A DNA stretch of 64,000 nt from Musa acuminata AAA Group (Eukaryota > Streptophyta > Magnoliopsida > Zingiberales > Musaceae): NCBI RefSeq assembly GCF_036884655.1, contig NC_088340.1:24232501-24296500 (forward strand), written 5' to 3'. The position numbers and the translations under genes were made by a program. Positions 1 through 10,581 of this stretch are shown here, piece by piece (the first letter of the stretch is position 1; every line of letters starts with the position of its first letter). The notes beneath the pieces are model-generated. The model worked only from the letters and a program-made list of their open reading frames with translations. It was not told the origin of the DNA and searched no databases.

Positions 1-291
1 TTGTTTGATCTTGCTACTACATTTTTTCAGTCCAAATCACTATGAAATTTTTATGATAGCTTTGACACTTCCTAACAGCAGATTTCCCTTTGGTTTCGTC
101 AAAAAATCATCAATATAAACCATTGACCTTTTACATCCAAACTGCTACACTTTATATGTAAAAATCTGCTGTAGTATCTTTTCGTGATCCTCAATGTTTT
201 CAAACCTTCCACCATCCCATGCCATTAACCCATTAATAGAAAAAAGATAGAGACATCTCTGATCTACAAGCATATGCTATGGCTTCTCAAG
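1..291 (+). mobile_element. R0: Reina-like element fragment, leader to gag start
   Basis: Matches the leader of the Reina-like elements R1 and R2 downstream: it opens with one copy of their 191-bp leader repeat (starts at base 1) and reaches the gag start region (ATG near 280, same context as the gag ATG at 4637). The stretch between the repeat and gag is shorter than in R1, so there is an internal deletion. It is cut at 291 by the Tekay-type LTR T1, with tcaag (287-291) as the presumed target site. It may be the left part of the same copy as R4 (39292 onward), which is inference. Confidence 0.7.
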
Positions 292-1612
292 TGTAATAAC
301 CCTCATTTTTGAAAATTTTGTAAAGTCTTATTTATAATATAAGGACCTAAATATAAAATTGGATATGATTTATGAAAGATTCATATTAAGTTTTAATAGA
401 AAAAAAAATGGAGAACGTGTGTCACTAGCTAACCTAAGGAGGGTGGCACCTATGTTTGTTCTAAGAATGATACATGGGCTTCTTTCATGCCTAGCAAATT
501 CTTATATTAGCTAAACCTAAATAATTAAAGGAGAAACTAAATGAAAACTCAAGAGCTGCAGCATAAGTTTGAGAAGAGAAGAAAGAGGAATTGAAGTAGA
601 GGAAGAAAAAGCTTTGCATTGGCTTGAAATTTTGCATCAGTTCCACACCTTTGGGACTCAAATTTGTTTAGGGCAAGTATTCTAACCCCTTCCTATAGAA
701 CTCTTGATCTCTGATTTCATATTAATCCTGAAAATTTTGAAAGATTTGATATTTCTTTCATTTGGGAACAAAACTATGAATTTAGAATTTTTCAAAGATT
801 TGACCTTTCTATATTATTCTAGCCATAACTTTCTGCACAAATCTTGGATTTAGAAGAAACTAAATTTATAAAAAAATAGACTTATATTTGTTTCTTTTGA
901 CATATAGAATGGTAAATTTAGAATCTATTTGCCTATCCAAAATATTATTTTAATTGACCTTATAAAATTTTTAAGATAGAGACTATTGATTTTGACCTTT
1001 CAGTACTTTGTTACCTACAACTCTTTATTGAAAACTCTGATCTATACAAAATATTATTTATCAGAAACTATACTCATAGACTTTCTGTGCATATCTAATT
1101 TGAATGATTTAGAATATAAATGTCAATTGAATCATCTGTTCAAATCAATTCTATGAATTCTGCAAAACAGAGATAATGTTCTCTAACCTTTAGTTACTAA
1201 ATTGTTGATAACTCAATGTTGGAATCTCTAATTTATACTAAACTTGATTTATCTAAATCTAGATTGATACATATTTCAAATGATCCCTATTTTGGCCAAA
1301 TTTGAGTATAATTGGTTATCCAAACAATTTATGCAATGTGCCTCTCAAATTATGTTAGAATCGAGCTTTGATCGATTCCGCCAATTCTTGTTTCATCTCT
1401 TTGAAAATTGATTTCAGCCAACTTCCTTACTTCGAGCTTTATATTATTGCTTTAAATTCCTGTATATCTTATCCTTCAATTATTTGTATACCCGAATATA
1501 TTATTTATAGTTCATGTTTATATTGTAATGTTTTATATAGGCACATGCATTCCATTGTTCTACATGTATTTCTGATATACCCTTTTGTACTATGATGTTT
1601 GTGAGATTATTT

Positions 1613-1711
1613 GGACCTTTGCTAAAAATAATAATGGGATTATTTGGACCTTTGCTAGAAATGGTAAAGGGATTATTTGGACCTTTGCCAGAAATGGTAA
1701 AGGGTATATGC
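1613..1711 (+). repeat. 33-bp tandem repeat, three copies, in T1
   Basis: Three consecutive 33-bp units each begin GGACCTTTGC and end in a GG..ATT block (starts at 1613, 1646, 1679). The corresponding part of T2 near 23740 has a single unit, so this is a local expansion in T1. Confidence 0.9.
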
Positions 1712-1933
1712 TTAGAGCCCATGATGCTCTACCGGCCCCCTTTGGCTTCATCCAGACGTGGATGGATAATGCTCCCAAACATAGGAGATTATGTTTAGGA
1801 TCCCACTTCACCTTCTATCTATTTGATATGGTATCCAAAGCTTAGGTTATGTGCTTCTATATGTGCTTTGGATAAGAATGAAATGTGTGCAACGTCAAAT
1901 GTGACGTTTGAGCTTCTGTTTCGTATTTGTCCT

Positions 1934-2864
1934 TTGATATACTCCGAAATGCTTCATATGCCATTGATATATTTCGAAGCATTTCATTTGCCATTGATAT
2001 GTTCCAAAATGTTTCATCTGCCATTGATATGCTCCAAAATGCTTCATATGCCATTGATATGTTCTGAAGCATTTCATCCGTCATTGATATTTTCCGAAAT
2101 ATTTCATTTGTTATTGATATACTCCGAAACATTTCATACGTCCTTGATATGCTCTGAAATGCTTCATATGCCATTGATATGCTTTGTAAAATTTAATATG
2201 CCATTGGTATACTCCGAAATACTTCCTATGTCATTGATATACTCTGAAAATTTTCATTTGTTATTGATATGCTCCGAAACATTTCATATGCCATTGATAT
2301 GTTCTGAAATATTTCATCCTCCATTGATATTCTTCGAAATGTTTCATCCACCATTGATATGCTCCGAAATATTTCATATGCCATTGATATGTTACGAAAT
2401 ATTTTATACGCCATTGATATACTCTAAAATGCTTCATATGCCATTGATATGTTCTGAAGCATTTTATCTGTTATTGATATATTCTGAAATATTTCATTTG
2501 TTATTGATATACTTCGAAACATTTCATACATCCTTGATATGCTCCGAAATGCTTCATATGCTATTGATATGCTCTGTAACATTTCATATGCCATTGATAT
2601 GCTCCGAAATGCTTCCTATGCCATTGATATACTCCGAAATACTTCATATGTCATTGATATGTTTCGAAGCATTTCATTCATCATTGATATATTCTGAAAT
2701 GTTTCATTTGTTATTGATATTACTCCGAAACATTTTATACGTCCTTTATATGCTCCGAAATGCTTCCTATGCCATTGATATACTTCGAAATGCTTCATAT
2801 GCCATCGATATGTTCTGAAGCATTTCATCTACCATTGATATGTTCCGAAATATTTTATTATGTC
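1934..2864 (+). repeat. 30-bp minisatellite, about 31 units, inside LTR T1
   Basis: Units of 30 bp with consensus TTGATATGCTCCGAAATGCT then TCATATGCCA run without interruption; the period is exact except for single-base insertions near 2730 and 2850. Blocks repeat at higher order: the segment starting near 2061 recurs at +390 bp (13 units) and again at a further +210 bp (7 units). Because 30 is divisible by 3, long open frames arise on both strands, but they have no protein-like composition. T2 and T3 have only degenerate relatives of this unit at the same LTR position. Confidence 0.95.
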
Positions 2865-2908
2865 AATGATTTTCTCCAATTAGTCTTTACTCCCTTGTTA
2901 TGAATAAA

Positions 2909-2913
2909 ACATG
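2909..2913. repeat. Target-site duplication of R1 (left copy)
   Basis: acatg here and acaag at 26691-26695 flank R1. Removing R1 joins T1 into the sequence seen uninterrupted in T2 near 24130. The single mismatch indicates an old insertion. Confidence 0.85.
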
Positions 2914-3306
2914 TGTTCGGACCCTAGCTAGGAGAGTCCTAATTAAGATGGACATTCATGTAAAACCTACCTAAACCAACCCTTATTAAAGAGGTGAAGA
3001 GGTCGGCTAGTGTTAGGAGGTTGTTTCTTAGAGAAGAATTAGGAGTTGTAAAGGAATATGAGTCTTGAGTAGGAGTCCTATTAGGAGTTGGGTAGAAGTA
3101 GGAGTCTTGAGTAGGAGTCTTATTAGGAGTTACGGTTTAGAAGCCTATAAATAGCCATATATTTCTTCTCTTTTCATAAGCAATAGATGAATCTTTTCTG
3201 CAGCCTTTGAGCAGCAATTTAGAGGAAGGAACCCTTATAGAGTTCCAAGGAGGTCGATCTCCTAAAGAGATCAACTCCAAGTTTAGAATCTACAAGAGTT
3301 CTAACA
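2914..3306 (+). repeat. R1 5' LTR
   Basis: Begins TGTTCGGACC and ends TTCTAACA. It has two copies of a 42-bp unit (TAGGAGTCTTGAGTAGGAGT..., about 3055-3135) upstream of the TATA box, where R3 has three. The first 30 bases form a hairpin with AGAGTCCTA as its right arm, seen intact in the sister LTRs. Confidence 0.9.
3146..3153 (+). promoter_or_regulatory. TATA box of R1 5' LTR
   Basis: TATAAATA in a block conserved in all Reina LTRs here (8586, 26530, and on the minus strand 22605 and 17722). Transcription of the element would start shortly downstream. Confidence 0.7.
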
Positions 3307-3320
3307 CCTGATATCAGAGC
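3307..3320 (+). promoter_or_regulatory. R1 primer-binding site (mutated)
   Basis: cctgatatcagagc lies directly after the LTR. The sister R2 has cttggtatcagagc, complementary to the 3' end of initiator Met-tRNA, so this copy has changed in the tRNA match. Confidence 0.8.
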
Positions 3321-3636
3321 AGCATTATTGGTGTCTCATTGCCCTTCCATAGCCATCCATCAGCCCTCTACAACTGCCTAAAGTAATTCCCACAATTGCT
3401 TAAAAGATCGTCGCCAAATTCCGTCGTCATCTCCACCACTGCAGATCATCCTTTGATCCCCCCGTGAATTGCAACAAGTTCTGGTTTCCTACCTTACTAC
3501 TACTGGAATTTAGTTATCCTTATTCGAAAATCTAAAAAGAAAAATTGTTCCAAAATTGCTGCATAAACTTTTCATCGTAAAGTTTTCATCTCTACGACGA
3601 AAAATACATTGCAAAATTCCAGCCGCATAGCATTGA

Positions 3637-4017
3637 TTGTTTGATCTTGCTACTACATTTTTTCTATCCAAATCTCTACAAAATTTTTATGACAGCTTTG
3701 ACACTTCCTAACAGCAGATTTCCATTTGGTTTTATCAAAAAATTCTTAATATAAACCATTGATCTTTTACGTCTAAGCTACTATACTTGAAAATCTACAC
3801 TGTAAAATTTCAGCCGCATAGCACGGTTTGTTTGATCTTGCTACTATGTTTTTTCTCCCAAATCTCTACAAAATTTTTATGATAGCTTTGACACTTCCTA
3901 ACAGTGGATTTTCCTTTGGTTTTGTTGAAAAATTCTTAATATAAACCACTGATCTATTATATCCAAACTGCTATACTTGAAAATCTGCAGAAATTTTAGC
4001 CACATATTATTGCGTTA
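3637..4017 (+). repeat. 191-bp leader tandem repeat, two copies
   Basis: Two units, each beginning TTGTTTGATCTTGCTACTA (3637 and 3828), lie in the untranslated leader between PBS and gag. R2 has three units, R3 two, and R0 shows one. The rest of the leader (4018-4636) has no gene; small frames at 4251-4591 have no recognisable domain. Confidence 0.9.
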
Positions 4018-4636
4018 ACCGATCTATTTGCAATACTTTTTGAACGAAATTTCTTATACACTTCATAGATTATCTTGGCTTCCATCTAAGATTGATCTAT
4101 TGAGGAATTCAACTCTAAAAATAATTTTGTGTTGCTGCAAATTTTTGCCACAAACCGCTGAAATTTTTCGATGAGAATTCTGCTATCGCAACTTGCACCA
4201 ATTTCCTTGCTGTTATAGTGCCGAAATTTTCTTATTTAAATTAGACATCCTTGCTGTTATATAAACTGAGATTTTGTTGTCAATTCCCTCCTCAAATCTC
4301 TCAAGTTTTTGGTGGAAATTTTATCGAGAAACCGCTCTTTCTTCGACGACAATTCTGCTCTTACAAGACAACACAATTCTGCAGCAAACTTCCACTGATT
4401 TCTATCAAACCTTTGCTGCCATCTACCACAGATCTAAAACTGTCATCCACATCCCTAAAACTCCACTAAACCACACTCTCAAACTGCACCCAAAACAGCC
4501 ACAAAACAAGCCTAAACTGCAGCCTACATCCACCAATCCACCAACCCTTTCAACTATCACTTCTCTCAACCTATACATGCCTTTAACCTGACAACAAAAA
4601 AGAGATCTTAACATCACAGATTTGGAGGCATATACT

Positions 4637-5406
4637 ATGGCATATAAGGAGGTAATCAATGCTAAATTCAAAGCATTCGAGGTACGCATGAAGGATAAGA
4701 TTCAGACTCTCTTTACCAAACTCAGTTTAGGCCAACCACCAAGCCCGAAGAAATCACATCAAGGAGAGAGCTCTAACTAGTCGTACCAAGCCCGAAGAGA
4801 TGACTTCCAAGAGAGGGGAGGCTCTATGACTGACCCCAACTATCCACGTATGAGAGTGGACTTCCCTAGATGGGAAGGAGGAGACTCGATTGGTTGGATC
4901 TCACGCGCGAAGCGACATTTTCGGTACTACAAAATTGCAGATGCATCTATGGTGAAAATTATAGCTATACATCTTGAAAGGGATGCCATACAGTAGTTTG
5001 ACTAGTTTAAAAATGCTCATGGTGTTCTCTAATGGTGATAATTCAAAGAAGAACTGCTAATCCGCTTCGGACCAACCGATTACGAGAACATTGATGGACA
5101 ACTAGCAAAGATCCAACAAACCTCCACCATTCAAGAGTACTAAACCATGTTTGAAAGGTTATCTAATCAAACTCATGATTGGTCTCAAGAACAGCTATTG
5201 GGGACCTTCATTGAGGGCTTAAAGCCGAAGATCCGAGGAGAAGTTAAAGCGCGACAACCATACATGCTTATGGCAGTCATCTCTTTCGCATGATTTCAAG
5301 AGGAGCGATTGAACCATGAAGCCTGGAGGACTAGGATTGCTCCCAAACCAGCAATCCTGAAGCTCTCAACCCCCCTACTATCAACCAAGTCCCTACACCA
5401 AAAATT
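4637..5406 (+). pseudogene. gag: R1 gag remnant (capsid and nucleocapsid start)
   Basis: The ATG at 4637 opens a frame matching the gag of R3 (20404-21114). Recognisable blocks are a charged N-terminal segment with SPKKSH, then PRMRVDFPRWEGGD and IGWISRA of the retrotransposon capsid family, then YENIDGQLAKI and GLKPKIRGEV. Several stops break it, for example tag at 4994-4996 and others near 5000-5145. Gag would package element RNA in cytoplasmic particles. It is a dead copy. Confidence 0.85.
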
Positions 5407-5952
5407 TTGACAAGAAAAGAACTTCGGGAGCGATCTGTGAAGGGGTTATGTTGGCATTGCGACGAGCCGTGGAGCCATGAGCATTGCTATAGTAGAGGAA
5501 GACTTCTTATGATTGAACTAGTAAAAGAAGAGGTCATTGAACATCCAGAAGAGAGCCTTGAATATAAAGAAGAAGATGCAGAAGAAGAGCCACAACCGAC
5601 TGAAGTTATGGTACATGCACAAGCCGGCTACTTAAACCCGCAAACGATGAAAGTTGGAGGCCTTCTCAAACAACAACCGATCGCTATTCTCATCGACATG
5701 GGCAACACTAATAACTTTCTAAATAGTAAGGTTGCTGTCTAGATGGCCTTACCTATCAAGAATTGTAGCAGGTATGACGTTAAGGTCACCGACGGATAGA
5801 TTTTGAAGTATGGTCGTAGGCGCCTATGAGTGAAACTATTGCTGTAGGACCAAGAGATAATTACATATTTCTTCCTCCTCCCTCTTGATGATCATGAGGC
5901 CATACTTAGAATTGAATGGTTGATGACATTAGGTGATATTTCCTAGAATTTT
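5407..5952 (+). pseudogene. R1 zinc knuckle and retropepsin remnant
   Basis: The frame starts in the nucleocapsid region with CWHCDEPWSHEHC and GRLLMIE, a CCHC-like knuckle typical of this chromovirus group, followed by an acidic linker. The aspartic protease region has ILIDMGNTNNFLN, where sister elements and the family pattern have DTGS; the active-site D (5695-5697) stays but T and S are lost. A stop follows at 5740-5742. The downstream protease half is open only in pieces. It would have cut the Gag-Pol polyprotein. Confidence 0.8.
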
Positions 5953-6758
5953 ATGAAACTAATTATGAAATTTTACAGTAAGGGGAAACAGGTGATACTG
6001 CACGGGAAACGTGGGGGCGACTTAATGATGATTTACACACAACAAATGGAGAAGGTTTTACATAAAGCATGCAGCGACTTTTTGGTACAACTTGAGCAGC
6101 AAACTAAGGGAGAGACAATAGAATTTGAAGATCCAAGCCTACTTCCTTTACTTGCTGAATTTTCAGATATATTTGACGAACCGCACAACCTACCTCTTAC
6201 CCGTCGGCATGATCATTATATAACGATTGTTACAGGAAAACCTCCAGTAAATACTCAGCCATATCAGTATCTATATCTCCAGAAGAATGAAATAGAAAGA
6301 ATTATAAAAGAGATGCTCGAAATAGGAGTTATTTGACCAAGTTGCAGCCTCTAGTCTTCACTGGTGCTACTTATATGCAAGAAGGACGAAACATGGTGAA
6401 TATGCGTTGATTATTGAGCTCTCAATGACATAACCATCAAGGATAAATACCCTATTCTAGTAGTAGATGAATTGCTAGATGAAAGGGAGTATAAATCTTC
6501 ACAAAGTTGGACCTGCGAAGAAGACATACCGAAAATCGCCTTTCGAACACACAACGACCACTACGAATTTTTGCTTTCTTCAATAAAAGGAGGAATATCT
6601 TGGGCATATAATATCAGACGAAAGTATGATGGTGGACTCCTCTAAAATAGAAGCAATGTAGAACTGGCCAACCCCGAGGAACATAAAATTGCTACATGGC
6701 TTTCTTGGTTTAATAGGCTATAACCGCAAGTTTATGAAAAACTATGGAAAGATCAGTG
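5953..6758 (+). pseudogene. pol: R1 reverse transcriptase remnant lacking the catalytic core
   Basis: The first 127 residues are open and include the pre-RT segment (LLPLLAEFSDIFDEP, LPLTRRHDHYI) and the start of the fingers domain; a stop follows at 6334-6336. Then come VDY, ALNDITIKDKYPI and AFRTHN blocks in shifting frames. After HYEFLL the sequence jumps straight to the block that normally follows the palm domain, so about 208 bp with the FDD motif (present in R4 at 40181-40204) is missing. R3 has the same junction. A further deletion of about 29 bp lies near 6525 and is private to R1. S1 interrupts the gene at 6759. Confidence 0.85.
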
Positions 6759-7274
6759 TGTTGAATCTCGGATTTTGATGATGAAGTCAATTAACATTTG
6801 CTTATCTAATTTATATGTTGAGAAAAGTGTGTAGGATTAACTACGATGGCAGTAAGACATGTAGTAGGTGTTATGCCAAAGTCAAGATCAAGTTCACGTT
6901 GGGAGTCCGAGAGTTCATCGGAAGTCCGGATGTTCGTCGAAAGTTCTACGGGAACCAGCCGAGAAGTCCAGGAGCTTGCCATAGAAGCTTGTTAGAACTC
7001 ACCAAGAAGATTGTCACGAAGTCCAGGAGCTTGCCGGGAGTCCACCGGAGCATCGTCGAGGGTTCGTCGGATGTTCGTCGGAAGTTCGCCGGAAGCTCAC
7101 TAGAAGAGCGATTGACGCACCGGAACAATAATTATAGTAATGATGTCTTAATTGTCATAGTTAGAGTATAGATTAAGTTAGGATTGGGAGATGATCCCAC
7201 TAACTTAATCAGGGGCCAATTGAGCCCTTAACAAACCCAAATTGGGCCGAATGTAATAGCCCATTCAGCCCCTG

Positions 7275-7506
7275 AAATCCTGGCCGGTGGTGGCACCGCC
7301 TGGGAGACTCGGTCTCCTAGGATTTCTGGGCGGTGGTACCGCCCCTGTCAGGTGGTGGTACCACCGGCAATTATTGCTGCTAGGGTGGTACCACCCCTGT
7401 CAAGCGGTGGTACCGCTAGAGCTCGATCTTCGAGCGCTATCAGGTGGTAGTACCGCCCAATGCTCGATGACAGGCAGTAGTGCCGCCTAGTAACGGTGAT
7501 GGTACC
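7275..7506 (+). repeat. GGTACC-centred palindrome array in S1 U3
   Basis: Repeated GGCGGTGGTACCGCC-like boxes include two perfect 12-bp palindromes GGTGGTACCACC at 7364-7375 and 7384-7395. The array ends about 60 bp before the TATA-like box. Similar arrays occupy the same place in all S LTRs. Confidence 0.85.
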
Positions 7507-7569
7507 ACCAAGACCCCAAAAATTCGAGAATGGACACTTTTAGGCTCCATTTTCAAATTCATTGGGGCC

Positions 7570-7577
7570 TATAAAAA
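7570..7577 (+). promoter_or_regulatory. TATA-like box of S1 5' LTR
   Basis: TATAAAAA follows GGGGCC, the context in which S3 and S4 have TATAAATA. Confidence 0.6.
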
Positions 7578-8232
7578 CCCCACCCTTTCCTGCATGAAAG
7601 GGCAACTAAAACTTGACATTATCTTGAGTCTTTGAGGCCTTAAAAGTATTGTAAAAGCTAGAGTTCTCCTCCTTCTTTATTCTAAGTGTTGAGATCATTT
7701 AAGAGATGAGTGAAACTTGTAAGGGTTGTTTCCTAAGCCCGTCAAAAGGAGAAAAATTGTAAAAGGGTGATTGGCCTTTGCCTATTGAAGGAAGGCCTCT
7801 AGTGGATGCCAGTGACCTCGTCGGAGGAGGAAGCCGATAGTGGATGTAGGTCACGTTGACCGAACCACTCTAAAATCTTGATTTTCATTTACTTTGAGCA
7901 TATTTCCTTTATAGCAAACTGCCTCTCCTCCTTACTATGCTTTAAATACGTCTACATTCGCTTTGACGTAAAATATCTTCCGAGATCGACTTTCTACGAA
8001 GACTTTACGAAATCTACATTTTTTTCATTTGTGTGATTTACATTGCTGCAAATCACCTTAGTCCTCTCTTGCATTTTCACTTAAGACTTCAAGCTCAAAT
8101 TCCTTCCGAAACGAATTGAGTTGAAATAATTCTTGTTGAATCAGCTTTAATCGAAACAAGGTTTTTGAAATAGCGAAAGTTTTCTGCTACACTAATTCAC
8201 CCCCCCCTCTTAGTGCACTCTTGATCCTAACA

Positions 8233-8246
8233 ATTGGTATCAGAGG
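8233..8246 (+). promoter_or_regulatory. S1 primer-binding site
   Basis: attggtatcagagg follows the LTR end, matching the initiator Met-tRNA 3' end except at the last base. Confidence 0.85.
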
Positions 8247-8282
8247 AAGGTTCACTCTCAATTGGCTTAAAACCCAAGAGAG

Positions 8283-8352
8283 ATGACATTTATCGGAAAC
8301 CAAGAGGATCACTTAATTACACGTCCGCCTATGTTCAGTGGGACGAATTACA
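8283..8352 (+). pseudogene. gag: S1 gag, first 23 codons
   Basis: ATG at 8283 starts MTFIGNQEDH then RPPMFSGTNY, the N-terminal pattern (RPP.F.G..Y) also seen in the gags of S3 and S4. It ends where R2 inserted at 8353. The rest of gag and the protease are absent from S1. Confidence 0.8.
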
Positions 8353-8746
8353 TGTTAGGACTCTAGCAAGGAGAGTCCTAATTGAGAGGGACATTCATGT
8401 AAAACCTACCTAAGCCGATCCCTATTAAAGAGGTGAAGAGGCCAGCTAGGGTTAGGAGGATGTTTCTTAGAGAAGAATTAGGAGTTATAAAGGAATAAGA
8501 GTCTTGAGTAGGAGTCCTATTAGGAGTTGGTTAGAAGTAGGAGTCTTGAGTAGGAGTCCTATTAGGAGTTAGGGTTTAGAAGCCCTATAAATAGCCATGT
8601 ATTCCTCCTCTTTTCATAAGCAATAGATGAATATTTTCTGTAGCCTTTGAGCAGCAACTTGGAGGGAGGAACCCCTATAGAGTTCCAAGGAGGCTGATCC
8701 CCTAAAGAGATCAACCCCAAATTTAGAATTTGTAAGGGTTCTAACA
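8353..8746 (+). repeat. R2 5' LTR (394 bp)
   Basis: Begins TGTTAGGACTCTAGC and ends TTCTAACA. It carries the terminal hairpin TAGGACTCT/AGAGTCCTA, two 42-bp units and TATAAATA at 8586-8593. Confidence 0.92.
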
Positions 8747-8760
8747 CTTGGTATCAGAGC
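8747..8760 (+). promoter_or_regulatory. R2 primer-binding site
   Basis: cttggtatcagagc is intact, complementary to the initiator Met-tRNA end, and adjoins the LTR. Confidence 0.88.
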
Positions 8761-9084
8761 AACGTTCTTGGCGTCTTGCTGCCCTTCTACAGCCATCCAT
8801 TAACCCTCCACAGCCACCCAAAGCAATTCCTACAATTGCTTAAAAGATCATCGCCAAATTCCGCCGTCATCTCCACCACCGCGGATCATCCTTTGATCTC
8901 CCTGTGAATTGCAACAGGTTCTGGTTTCCTACCTTACTACTGCTGCAATTTAGTTATCCTTATTCAAAAATCTAAAAAAAAAATTATTCCAAAATTGCTA
9001 TATAGACTTTTCGTCGTAAAGTTTTCATCTCTACGACGAAAGATACATTACAAAATTTCAGCCGCATAGCACAGATTGTGTGAT

Positions 9085-9089
9085 CTTAC
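9085..9089. repeat. Target-site duplication of solo LTR D (left copy)
   Basis: cttac at 9085-9089 and 10582-10586 exactly flank D. Joining across D restores the leader repeat seen in R1. Confidence 0.95.
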
Positions 9090-10581
9090 TGCTAGTCATA
9101 GGTGCCCAGCAAGCTAATCACATGAGTGATGGCACATGTGACTTGATATAGAATCTTTTTGCTTATTATATTTTGACGTATATCACTTTATAACTATTAC
9201 ATATGTGCATATATATATTGTGATGTCCTTGGATTTGTGCAATGGGAATCGGATCATGATGAGATCACGATAATGAGATCGATTCACCTTTAAACACATA
9301 TCCTAAATAATCCCGGTCATAGGTTACTCAAGAGGGACATCGTGATAACCGGACAGACTGGTGTGCTGTATACCCGTCCATATGATGGATGCAGCTGGTC
9401 TCATAGCTGCTCGTGTAGGGACACTAGGGATACAGTACAGGTGCTCATTGGAGAATGAGTTCACTGATTGATCCGCTTACGAAATGCTGGATGGTTGATG
9501 ATGCCTTATTGTCAGACAGTGATTCCGTAGTCCTAGTGGTATATCTGGTCCTTAGACTTGAGACACCAAAGATGTCCTGTATGAGTGCTCCACTCTTTGA
9601 TACCAGACTTGTTTGGCTGTCCCAGATCTAGTACAACTGGTCATTGGAAGTGGTAGTCGACCTTACGAGGGCTATTGAGTGTCGATAGAGGATCATCCAC
9701 TCTCGGCGTCATGAGAGGAATATCCCATGTGTTCTTGCTCAGACAAATCCCTGGCCAGGGTCATTCGGGTTGAGAGAGAAAGAGTTCTCCGGGAAAATCC
9801 GATTAGAGCGAGACTCGAGTAGAAACCGTATGGGTCTGACAACACCATATTCGATATACGGTCTTTGGGATATTAGATGGATGAGGGACTATAGGTACAC
9901 GGTAACTGAGGACAAACAGGTCCAATGGATTGGATTCCCCTGTATCGTCTGGGGACTACGGCGTAGTGGCCAAGTACATTCGTAGTCGATGAGTCAAGTG
10001 AATTATTACAGAGATAATAATTCACTGAGTTAGAAGGAGTTCTGACGGGTATGACTCACAGCCAGCTCGATATTAGGCCTAGAGGATCACACACATATGG
10101 TAGGCATTACGATGAGTAGAGGTTCGGATATGAGATATCCGACGGAGCCCTTATCTTATTGGATGCAGATCCAATACCCACTAGGGGAGGACCCATTAGG
10201 GTTTGACAGGGGACCTCTATAAATAGGAGGGATTCAGAGCCTCATAGGCTAGAGAGTCTTTGCTTGCCTTTCCTATTCTCTTCTCCCTCTCCACCTCAGA
10301 GCAGGCATGGAGTTTTGAGGAGCATCGTCGCAACCATGTTGTGTGGATCACCGCTAGAGAGGAGGACGCTCGACTTCCTTCACCCTCTCCTAAGGATCTG
10401 CAAGGAAACAAGGATATACGATCTCCCTAGGTAACATAATCTACTCTATACGTAGTTTTGAGTTTCGCGGATTTTGCGCATCAATCTTCGCACGACGATG
10501 AACATCTTTTTGGGAATCGGGGATTTTGTTTTCTTGTTCTTCCGCTGCGCATGTGATGTCGCCCCCAAGAAATTCCCAACA
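9090..10581 (+). mobile_element. D: solo LTR of an unassigned retrotransposon (1492 bp)
   Basis: Begins TGCTAGTCATAGG and ends TTCCCAACA with a perfect 5-bp TSD. TATAAATA at 10218-10225 sets the plus orientation. Nothing else in the window belongs to this family, and no PBS, gene or second LTR is present, so it is a solo LTR left by LTR-LTR recombination. Frames such as 9770-9985 do not look like proteins. The family cannot be named from the LTR alone. Confidence 0.93.
10218..10225 (+). promoter_or_regulatory. TATA box of solo LTR D
   Basis: TATAAATA, followed by a pyrimidine-rich stretch (10260-10295), about 360 bp before the LTR end, as expected for a U3/R boundary. Confidence 0.6.

Larger units (their letters stand above)
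292..2913 (+). repeat. T1: Tekay/Del-like LTR, first part
   Basis: Starts TGTAATAACCCTC and aligns along its length with solo LTR T2 (16890-24847) and, inverted, with the LTRs of T3 (27128-30035, 34612-37752). Shared landmarks are the start block, a block near 1700-1800 with GCCCATGATGCTCTACCGG, and the tail near 2865. The LTR is interrupted at 2914 by Reina element R1 and resumes at 26691. No internal Tekay region follows in this orientation, so T1 is a solo LTR or the 5' LTR of an element whose body was lost. It holds two tandem repeats annotated separately. Confidence 0.85.
6759..8232 (+). repeat. S1 5' LTR (1474 bp)
   Basis: Begins TGTTGAATCTCGG and ends GATCCTAACA. Inside are a CpG-rich 11-bp repeat zone (7049-7110), a GGTACC palindrome array (7275-7506), a TATA-like box (7570) and a C-run shortly before the end (about 8198). 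The left flank atcag is R1 pol; the right copy of the target site is lost. Confidence 0.9.

Noticed and set aside
1823..2818. 331-codon open frame on the plus strand (and long minus frames)
   Set aside because: It is produced by the 30-bp minisatellite, whose period is a multiple of three; the protein is only a 10-residue repeat, and both strands are open.
1934..2864. CRISPR-like regular repeats
   Set aside because: The units are contiguous with no unique spacers, and the setting is a plant LTR.
8562..8796. Minus-strand frames in the R2 LTR (also 22292-22604)
   Set aside because: Shared by Reina LTR and leader copies only as non-coding LTR sequence; no domain and not kept in R1.
9770..9985. 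71-codon frame in solo LTR D
   Set aside because: Short, no known domain, inside an LTR without any sign of a coding unit.
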